Part shown: positions 55,505-64,000 of the stretch, piece by piece
Position numbering within the stretch: position 1 is the first letter of the stretch
Layout of the letters: each line of letters starts with the position of its first letter
From: Nematostella vectensis
Taxonomy: Eukaryota > Cnidaria > Anthozoa > Actiniaria > Edwardsiidae
Assembly: GCF_932526225.1 (NCBI RefSeq)
Contig: NC_064036.1
Coordinates: forward strand, 3,039,501 to 3,103,500
Reading direction: 5' to 3'
DNA length: 64,000 nt
The notes under the pieces: model-generated
Seen by the model: only the letters and a program-made list of their open reading frames with translations
What the model was told of the DNA's origin: nothing
The model's database searches: none
Translations under genes and position numbers: made by a program

Positions 55505-57544
55505 ATGGCGGAAGAGAAGCGACTTCGCGAAGGAGACGGCTTTTATCGTCAACTTAACGAGACAAATTTGGGTGAACTGTTGTGGGGAGGCATTCAAAAA
55601 AGAAAAAAGACACGTAGGAATGGGGATCCAACATTTTATACCGTTGAAAGAGTTGTTTCACGGCAAATAAACAATGGAAAGGTAAGTTACCGGATAATTT
55701 TACCTTGCTTCTATTATAATAGTTCAGGTTCCACGCTTAACAATGTATTCCGAACCTTCAATTTACTTGATTACCTGACTACGATTATTTTCTGGTAGTT
55801 AAACGTTTTGGTTTAGCCCACTTAGATGTTGTAAATAGGCTGTAAAGAGTACCGAGATAGGTCTAGTGCATATGAACTTGTTATTCTATTTATTTATTTA
55901 TTTATATATTGTAATCCGCAAAGCGTGAGCATGAGGCGGATATATAAAATTACAATAACAAAAGGAAATGAAATAAATGTAAAAGGAAAAAGAATACAAA
56001 ATAAAGTAATAATGTAACACTACTGTCTCTTCATTTTAACATTATATGCAAAATTCACTGGATAACAGCTCCTTAAATTTAGCAAGAGTTGGTGCCTCTA
56101 TTATGTTATTTGGCAGTAAGTTCCACTCTTTAAGCGAGCGGGTTAAAAAGCTAAATTTAGAAGTATTTGTGTTCGAAGGCAGGTTTATGAACCTCTTGGG
56201 GTGAGAGGAGCGAGTAGATTGCTTGCGAGTTTGTAGGAGATCTTTGGGAATATTTATGTTTACAAGGCCATACACCATTTTGTAGAACATAGTAAGTCTC
56301 GCCATCTTCCTTCGTAGCTGGAGGGAGGGCCATTTGAGTTCTTTTAGTAAGCCTGTCACAGTCCCTGGTTCATAAACGTAGCAGTTCTTTGCGAATCTTG
56401 CCGCTCTCCTTTGTACGCTCTCTAGGTCCTTTATTTGCTTCTGGACATGTGGATCCCACACACTAGAAGCAAATTCCACACGTGGGCGCACGAGGGTAGT
56501 GTACGCTCTTTCTCGAACAAAATCAGGGCAAGCCCCAAGATTTCTCCTTATAAAACCGAGTGATTTGTTAGCCTTTCCAACAATATTAGTGACATGAGTG
56601 TTCCAGTTCAGATTTGAGGACAACTCTACACCCAAGTATGGGTGGCTCTGAACAGCTTTTAATGGAGTCCCACCCAGCGTGTAATTATAAACAATGGGAG
56701 ACTTGGATCTATGTATTCTGATAATATTACACTTGTCGGCGTTGAATGACATTTGCCATGTTTTAGACCATTTAAAAAGGAGATCAAGGTCTTTCTGAAT
56801 AACTGCTGCACTCTGTGGGCCTTCGATTAGGCCATATAAGATGGTGTCATCCGCAAAAAGTCTAATACGTGAAGTAATCCCTGAGTTCAAGTATGACCAA
56901 AGAACATTAAATTGTCCTATTGTAGACACAATATCTCTTAAAGTGGACAGGATAAAGCGCCTATGAGAGTTCTTGGGTGGACGAAGATGATCTGAGTGCT
57001 GATCTTGTTAGGCATGTATTTTACAAAATTGCATCAGAAAGGATTCCCCTTTCTTTAGTGTCAGCGAAGCCTTTCGAGTTAGAAAAACGAGCAAGTCTTA
57101 AATCTTTTTTTGTTTTGTTTCCACCTTAGGAATTTTGACAGCCCACAAGTGGAGACTTCACGCCTTCAAGTCAATTTAGATCGGTTGAGAGAGGCGATGG
57201 AGGCAAAGCTTAAGAGAAGAACTAGGGTGCCTGTTTTAATAGAATTTCATCATGATTGCTTTCGATATTGTTTTAGTGGCAAGGGTATAAAATCAAGGGA
57301 TGGGAAACATATTTTGCTTAGCAGCAATGATTTTAGGGTTTGTAATTTTCCAAGGGAGTGGGACGTATATCTAGATAAGAATGGGGATGGGGTTAAAATT
57401 TCGTATCCTGTCAAAATGAAAACCTTTTTAAGCAAATCTATTAAGTGCTATAAAGTAGTTGATAATTCTGTTGTAGAAGATAAACAAAGAATGTATACTG
57501 AGAAAATTACATTTGATTTTATTAGAGAACCTTTTACAATTTAA
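55505..57544 (+). pseudogene. Fragments of a decayed plus-strand gene, split by a LINE
   Basis: 55505-55681 starts at an ATG, encodes MAEEKRLREGDGFYRQLNET followed by a basic stretch, and ends at a good donor (AAAG|GTAAGT). A coding-like piece lies at about 56970-57100 (SSWVDEDDLSADLVRHVFYK, then IASERIPLSLVSAKPFE). 57129-57544 encodes NFDSPQVETSRLQ, a charged helix (LDRLREAMEAKLKRR), then KHILLSSNDFRVCNFPREWD and ends at TAA. The phases do not join directly (0 against 2), and the frame changes near a poly-T tract at 57100. A LINE fragment separates the first piece from the rest. I do not recognise the family. It may have been a partner gene of the convergent pseudogene at 57840-60286 in one large transposon. 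That is only a guess. Confidence 0.4.
55876..56940 (-). mobile_element. 5'-truncated non-LTR retrotransposon (CR1/L2/Jockey-like) fragment
   Basis: The minus strand 56042-56929 is open for 295 codons and encodes the end of a reverse transcriptase: RIRLFADDTILYG (the FADD active site), DLLFKWSKTWQMSFNADKC, HPYLGVELSSNLNWNTHV, then SVQRRAARFAKNCY and the family's C-terminal tail ending LLPNNIIEAP. The 3' UTR ends in an (ATAA)n tail at about 55880-55900. The 5' part (endonuclease and fingers) is absent, the usual result of incomplete reverse transcription. Target duplications were not found. The open frame suggests a fairly recent insertion. Confidence 0.88.
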
Positions 57545-57839
57545 ATATATACATGTAGAATAATAATGATAATATGTATATTTATATAGTGCCATATCAC
57601 AATTACCTTCTGGCACTTTTAAAAGTATGATATTCTATTTACATATATAATTTACATTCTAGATATAGACTACTTTAATTACATACAGTAGATGACTATT
57701 CTCTTTGAGAATTTAGGAAAATCTCTACTAATTCAGCTTTACTTTTTTTGCTTAAGCCTTTTAAACCTCTGGCTTTTAAGTGTTCCCTCAACTGTTTGAC
57801 AGTCATTGATTTGGGGTCTACTTGTTCAGGCTGGTCTAC

Positions 57840-60286
57840 TTAGCGTTCCCCAACGGAAGTGTCTGCTGAAGTTGAGGGTTCCATGCCAGGGGTCTCAGTA
57901 TTAGTTTTTCTCCTTTTTTGTCTGGTAGTTTTTATTTCTTCATTCCAGTAAGTACTTTTTTTTTCATATTTTCTCTTCTCTCTCTCCTTGTGTTTGAGTT
58001 TCCATTGTCTAAATTCTTGTTTAAGAATGTCCCCCACAGAATCCCATTTATTAGATTTGTGGAGGACAGATCTAGCTACATCGTTATTTTTTTTCAACCC
58101 CTTGTCCAGTAAATATTTTAATACATTTGTATTTTTCAACAAAAAAGGGAACATGGGCAAAAAGAATGTGCATGTAAGGAGTAACACGAGCCCTCTCGTA
58201 ACCTTCTGACACAGTTCTGCATGAGCAAAACAAATCAATCCATTCCTTAACTTGGTCAGCAATTATTTCTGGCAAAATGTTAAGCTCCATGTTAGTAATT
58301 TGTATGTAAATATTATTAAAATCTCTCCACAGTTGAGTTACCTTATCCCTGCTGTCAGGGGTTAGCAAATCATGCAGTTTATCAGGCAATTGACTGAGAA
58401 GTGTTTTTTTGTTTGATCCTGTTAAACTTGTGAAATCATATTTACCACTTGATGACTTATCAGCATTTAGCTGTTCCCAAACATCGAAAGAAATTCCCAA
58501 AGACTATATGGTGGAAACTAGCTTTTTGAGATGGATACCTTTTCCCTCCCCTCTTTTTTTTTCAAAGTCATCCTTTTTATCTCTGTCAATTGCCTGATAG
58601 ACAAGATTTTTAGTTAGTACATCTGTTACTCGCAGCATCAAGTGTAATTCGTCAACAATCACATGATCAAGCTCAATATTAAGGCTCTGCTCCACAACAT
58701 TAATTATCTGTTGATTTCTTACATAGCTCTTTAATTTCCTTGACGAATCTTGACATTGGAGATTTATTAAAGGAATGAAAATCATTATCAATTTTCCAGC
58801 GATCATCCTTATGAATTTTACACCAAGCACATGCATAGTTAGCAGTTGCACCTTTAATACCAAGCATTAGTAACACAAATTTATAATCACCACCAAGAAA
58901 AAACTCCAAGTTAATTGTTTTATCATTGACTGTTAACTTACCAGAAGCAATGAAGTTGTTAACTGTTAATCAAAAGTGACACTAAAGGCTTCCTTTAAGG
59001 TGGTGTATGATTCGGAAGCATTAACAGCTGCAATGTTTCTGTTACCTTTAGCAGACATTAGGTGAGCTCCTGTTTGTAAAATAGAGAAAGTTAGAAAAAT
59101 AAAATTGGAATTTCTTGTCATCCTTGCTCCATGTCCATTAGTTTTTACCTTAAGTGTCTCATTAGCATAATCAAAATAAGGATTATTGTCAAGAAAGTCA
59201 GCTGCATAAATGGTTAGAAGCTCAGCAAATGAACATTTTGAGCCAAGTTGATTATTAGGGAGGTCTTCAATGTGACAGAGATCATTGTAGTTATCTCTAC
59301 ACTGTTTGATTAGATAAGATTTTGGCAGACCATTCGAAATCGTTGAGAGCTCATGGTAAAAATTATCCCCAACACAATATTTGTCTAAGAGGAATAAAAC
59401 CTCCTGTACTTGCCCCTTTTCATCATCACTAAGTCTATCATACTGAATGGTTCCTTGGCCATCTTCAGATTCAATTGATGTTGAAGCAGCACTCAGTTGA
59501 TGGACCTGCCCAGATTCAGTTTCAGTGACACTTGCCGAAGTTACTTCAATACCAAAGGCTTTGGCAAACCATAGGGCAAGATTTGCTCTGCTAAGAAATT
59601 CTTTTAGAGTCCTCTGCTTGTTTTTAGCTTCATGCAGTGACTTCCCTTGGTATTGAAGATTCTGAGACCTCTCAAGCTGATCAATATAACTGGCAAGCTC
59701 TTTGTTTGTTTTTGAGAGGTCTTGTATAATGTTGTCCTTCCTCTTGGACTCCATGAGCACACTCTGCATTTCCTTGTAAAGTTCTGAGGATCTTGCTTCC
59801 AGATTATGGCATCTAGCTTTCCAGTTGACAATTTCATCCTGGAGTTTTTTTACAGGTTCTGTATGGCCTTGAAAGACATGGAACTTCTTTGAAAGTTCAT
59901 CTAATCTCATTCTTGCCATGCTTCTAGATGCCCTGTACTTCTGTACAATTATTGCACAGTTTTTTCGTAAACTGTCATTTATTTCTCTTCTAACATTGCC
60001 GTCAGAGGAAAAACAGAAGCAACATTCAGGCAGAGAATGTTCTAAAAGTGCCACAAATGGGTATTTGAGGAGTAATTTGCTTTTTTCTTCCTCACTTCCG
60101 GTAGAATTTTCAACTTGGCGAAAAAAACTTTGTACACGCTCATGCCAGATTTTAAACAGAGATAGGGTATATCCAAGGCGAAAATAACCTTTCTAGCAGA
60201 GGATTTTGCAGCGTATGATAAATTGGCTCGCTTATTTTGATATTTCGTAGCTCTTGAGCTTGAATTTTACCGAAAAGGTCCGACAT
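57840..60286 (-). pseudogene. Frameshifted pseudogene of a transposon-derived-looking protein
   Basis: Reading the minus strand downward, 58966-60150 encodes a long coiled-coil N-terminal half (DELSKKFHVFQGHTEPVKKL, then MQSVLMESKRKDN), followed by SRANLALWFAKAFGIEV. The frame then breaks near 58960. It continues from about 58950 with LEFFLGGDYKFVLLMLGIKG and NYACAWCKIHKDDRW, breaks again near 58710, and resumes with LDHVIVDELHLMLRV. It meets an in-frame TAG at 58504-58506, continues SLGISFDVWEQL to TPYMHILFAHVPFFVEKY, and shifts at an A7 run near 58085 before a basic C-terminus to 57840. FFLGGD, CxWCK and PYMHIL motifs occur in multi-copy invertebrate proteins that I believe are transposase-like, but I cannot name the superfamily. 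The upstream start (ATG at 60286) is also out of frame. Three frame breaks plus one nonsense codon argue for decay. Confidence 0.6.
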
Positions 60287-60289
60287 TGC

Positions 60290-62018
60290 GTAAGTAATCT
60301 AGATATCCTTTCTAGGTTTGGAATACTTAATAACCTGAAAATAGAACAAAGGCTAGGTCACAAAGCATTAAACAGTTTGCACTGTGGGAACAAGATGGCC
60401 GAACATAAACAGCCTTTGCTTCTACCGAAAATATGGCTTGATTCTTGCCGAAATGGACCTCGGAGTGTTATTGTTCTTCTCTATATGGACTCAACAAATA
60501 TTGAACATTTTCAGACTCATTTGCGAACAAGATTTTAATCAAGTATGGAGGAATTATTTTGACTTTTAGCGAGTACTATATCTTCGTGTTCGAACTCGAC
60601 GTTTGCAAATGGAGGAGGATGTACTATCGAGCGAGAGGAACGGCCTGTGTATTGCGACTCGAGCACATTTTAGAGGCAAGCATGGCGGAAATAAGTAAAT
60701 AAAGGTATCGGCGTTTGAAGGGGAATGCGAACAGTTTATTTTCATCGAAATCGTGTGTAATTTCTACCATATACCAATGAAGTTGTATTGTTGATAGTCT
60801 GCCGTTTGCAACCGTAAAAGGTTTAACGGCTTTCTCAATAAAACCGAGTAAAGTATACTAGCGTTTGTATTCTCATACAGTTCTCTATATGTAAGGTGAT
60901 CGCAGAAATATATTTAAAGTCCAACAAGGAAAGCAGCGCGCATGCTCGGCCATGCTGTATAGAATTTCTGCTAATGGGTCAGGTACAAGGCGCACAGAGC
61001 GCATGCGCGCCTTCCACCTGCGAAACGTGAATGACCTGTGACCATGGTATAGTAGATCTAATGTTTTTAAGGTTGATAATTAAGCTTTGTTAAAAGTGTC
61101 CATTGTTTCTTCAGCAAGAGGAAGTTGACTATGAAACGAATTAACACCCGGTAAAGCTAAAAGTTTCGAAGTGCTCCTTTTCTTTAATCATAATTTTTCC
61201 GAGCTTTTTGTAAAATAGAGATATTTGATACAATCACAATAGATATTTAACTGTTCAATCAAAAGGTTCTTAAAAGAATTTGATGGTCGATGTAGTAGTC
61301 GGCTGATTATTTCAAAGTATTATTCGCCTTTTATGGAGTAGCAAAAGCTTGTTTGCAATATGGCTGGTCAATAGTCCATAATCTTCTAGGAGGGATGTAA
61401 TTTTATTGCTTCTTTAGCATGTATTTCTTTAAACATCGTGTAAAGATTTGTCTCAAGTAGGAACTAGGGTCTATATGGAAAAAGGCCGAGAGGATAGGGG
61501 GGTGGTGTGGGGCAAGGGCTGATTCCGGGTCTAAAGAATCCAGTGAGGTGGAGGGGTGGTGGCTATGTGTTATCATGTCAGAAATACCACGTTGTATTGT
61601 ATAATCTATATGTCGGGGACAAAAAGTGTAAAAGGATGTTTTGTAATGAATGATTTTATTAGAATAGTCTTTCTATAGTTATATAAATATTTTTCGATAA
61701 ATAAATAATACATCTATTTGCATCTATTTCCCTCTATTAGATCTGGCCATATGTAAAATCCGTTTTTCGTTCTGAAAATATTACATTGGCAGTGAACTGG
61801 TCGAGTCAAGAACATCTATGACCCTGAAAAGTAAATTGCATAAATCAGTATGATTACTCAAAGCTACAGGTTTTTTTTTTTTTTACAGTTTATAGTGTAG
61901 CAAAATACATGCTACGAGTAAACAGTCTTGAGGTGTCAAATAGACATGAACTAGAATTGGATAATTTTTGTAATGCATATATTTATCGTTTCATTTGATT
62001 TCCGAATGCGAGGCTTAC
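60290..62018. other. Stretch without supported genes
   Basis: Short frames starting ATGGCCGAACATAAACAGCC (60394) and ATGGAGGAGGATGTACTATC (60609) end quickly and lack splice support. The missing 3' exons of the H-type lectin gene would be expected here or further left, but none is recognisable. Confidence 0.4.
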
Positions 62019-63954
62019 CGATGATGAGAGAGGTGACCTCGACGGGGTCGTAACCGTTCGGTGTGTGCAGCTCCTTGGTGCAGATCTTGGTGCTGTTAGT
62101 TGTGATGTACTGCGGAGCAATAGCGAAAGTCTTGAGGATTGGTGGCGTATACTTAGCGATGATTGGAAATCAAGTAGTTTATTTTTGGGTTCAGGGCACT
62201 AGGGGGTGAAAGTGTGATAATGTGCCAAAGACGAACTTATTTTACACCTAACGATAGGTGTTAGGTACTATAATAATCTTTTTTTTGCGCAAGTAGTCTG
62301 CGCAGAGTTGTGTTTCCTGTGTTCCAGGTGACGGTGGTAGCTCTATATCTGGATGATATCAAACGAACTATAACAAGATTTATGGGATCTTTTGCGTAAT
62401 GGCTCACCTCTACCCAAGATGCAATGCTGTTATACTCCGGGATCACGCCTTGTGACGTGCTGTGCCCTGACGTCACTATCATTGTGGGCGGGGACGTGTA
62501 GTTTCCGTTTAAAGCCATCACCTACAAACAGCAGCGAAGTTTAACACAATAATTTGTCATTGATTTGAAGATTCTCTTGTTCAGCAAAATGAACTAAGTT
62601 ATTTATATTTTGGCGATAGCGAACTACAGACGAATGACTTTTATATATTCTTTTTTTTTAAAGTACCTGACAGAATGCGTTATTGTCGGCAGCAAGGGGA
62701 AGACCCAGATTTGGGAATGCGAGGGTCCTCTTTTCAGCCAGGAAGGTAGATGGTAACGTCTCGTATGCCATCCAGTTCTATGGACGAGAAAATGTCAGGA
62801 CTAAAAGACTAAAAGTAATTCTTTCGATCAGTTTATGTATTTATTTTTAACACCCAAGTATTTAAATTTCGATATAAACTCAGTAATAGTTTAAGTTTAG
62901 GCCAAACGTCATGTTTCTAGGATGCAAATAAACCAGGTCGATTACATGTTTATCTAAAACCTTGTCCTTTTATGTACTATTGTTTGAAGTGTTCTAGCTC
63001 GACATACCACGCTAATGCTGCTGTGCAGACCGTCGAAGTTTTGCATTTCTCGCAGACAGATACGGAAAGACGAGGTGGTGACGTCCTCAACCCACGTGGT
63101 CGCTGCATCGTGTTTCTGACCAATCACCGCGTGCTGGGCTGACGTAATGATGTATGGCTTGCTCGAGAACTTGCCCTGAAAACCACAAGGTACCGAGTGT
63201 TATATCTACCTTTTGAATGCAATAGATTTTTAGTCAGTTGCTTAAATCTATTGCGTTACTTACGGAAGGTAGCGTGACAGACTTGCAGTACGTCCCATCC
63301 CACCAGTTCTCCATGCTCTCCTCGCCCGCCACAGCCCCTGCGGGGGATCCTTGGTACGCGATGTAGTCGATATAAGTGTTGCCTCCGTCCGGCGTGGCCC
63401 GGTCCGTGCGTCCGGCTTTTAGTGCGCACACAGTGAAGTTGGTAAGTCCGACGTTCTCTGCCCAGACGACGGCAGCGTCGTGTATGTAAGGCGAGCTGGG
63501 CGCGTGCGAGTAATAGTTGATGCTGGCCTGCACGTGCACGTGGTAGTGCGGTAGGAATGTGGGGGCGGCGTAGGGCACGGTGTTGCACTGTACGTCTGTA
63601 GTATCCAGGGTGAGAAGAACGCGGCCACGGTGCAAAATGAAAGCTGAAGAAAACATAACTCAATGAGTATACCAAATGGTTGCAGCTTCCATCAAGGCTA
63701 CACTGGGCTGAGTTGAGGAGGATCGTCATACTTACGGAAGCAAGGTCCCATGTGACGGATACCAATGGTCTGTGTCTGGTCGCACATGGCTTTCTGGTGG
63801 GTGCACTCGTTGGTGTACGTGACGTTGTCTTCTCCACATCTCTGGTTCTCATATGTTGCACAGTTGTGCGGGCAGATGCAGCGAGCATCCTTGGGCCCGA
63901 ATGCCTGGCATACGGCAAAGAAATCGCACGTGACCTCGATACAAGGATCAAGGT
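62019..63954 (-). CDS. Follistatin/Kazal plus H-type lectin protein, six exons, both ends incomplete
   Basis: Exons on the minus strand are 63736-63954, 63264-63643, 63008-63175, 62667-62777, 62408-62521 and 62019-62109. Phases match (1, then 0, 0, 0, 0, ending in 1). The first exon is a follistatin-type hairpin and Kazal domain: CDFFAVCQAF, RCICPHNCATYENQRCGEDN, VTYTNECTHQKAMC. The others show H-type lectin-like repeats: YIHDAAVVWAENVGLTNFTV and YIDYIAYQG; HDAATTWVEDVTTSSFRICL with DGLHSSISV and NWMAYE; then IASWVE joined to YITTNSTKICTKELHTPNGY. The WVE-T-x-F-x-I/V-C pattern is the core of H-type lectins (discoidin-2/Helix pomatia agglutinin fold), which bind galactose-type sugars. For the last exon I chose the acceptor at 62109 because it restores the WVE-Y-TT motif. 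The gene begins beyond 64000 and its 3' end was not found. Probably secreted or matrix-bound. Confidence 0.75.
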
Positions 63955-64000
63955 CTAAAAAGACAAGTTGTTATTAGTTATGCATTAGAATAACTGGCTC

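Noticed and set aside
60384..60656. Short plus-strand frames with good ATG context (ATGGCCGAACATAA, ATGGAGGAGGATG)
   Set aside because: They stop within about 50 codons, overlap the upstream region of a pseudogene and have no domain or splice support.

Overview
The window looks like nuclear genomic DNA of a cnidarian, most likely an anthozoan and probably a sea anemone such as Nematostella or a relative. That is an inference from four things: AT-rich DNA with short exons and GT-AG introns, mosaic extracellular proteins of the cnidarian type (R-type lectin, fucolectin/F5-8C, EGF, sushi, HYR, Kazal, H-type lectin), numerous small inverted-repeat elements, and a very high load of minisatellites. 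No bacterial, viral or organellar gene organisation is visible.

Layout. 1-22,090 (+): the 3' part of one large gene for a modular extracellular protein. I could chain 28 exons in phase from 410 to a TGA at 21713 (4,698 coding bases, 1,565 residues); its 5' end lies before the window. 26,859-27,755 (+) and 33,477-35,100 (-): two secreted proteins whose N-terminal domain resembles the agrin NtA/netrin-like OB fold. Between them lie about 5.7 kb without genes, holding two large minisatellites. 36,312-38,142 (-): a two-exon UbiA-type prenyltransferase close to UBIAD1, with a divergent first metal-binding motif. 39,047-44,919 (+): a six-exon galactose 3-O-sulfotransferase-like Golgi enzyme. 46,430-47,657 (+): a small single-pass membrane protein. 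50,129-54,992 (-): an NXPE-family protein (neurexophilin-like plus PC-esterase) whose last exon I could not find. 55,505-60,290: a decayed region with fragments of a plus-strand gene, a 5'-truncated LINE inserted in it, and a frameshifted minus-strand pseudogene that looks transposon-derived. 62,019-63,954 (-): part of a follistatin/Kazal plus H-type lectin gene that runs off the right edge.

The most striking feature is how the tandem repeats are placed. At about a dozen exon edges in three genes, the repeat unit itself contains the splice junction (a few exon bases plus the 3' or 5' splice site). This multiplies splice acceptors or donors from 2 to about 26 copies. Two-copy cases look like nascent events, and long arrays such as 13,680-15,124 look like mature ones. 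One array copy has been hit by an inverted-repeat element that inserted into the TAA of a duplicated GTAAGT donor. I report this as a candidate undescribed mode of minisatellite birth and intron growth. The sequence shows the pattern; the mechanism is inference.

The genes do not form an operon or one pathway. Most act in the secretory pathway or outside the cell (adhesion or matrix proteins, a Golgi sulfotransferase, membrane-anchored proteins).
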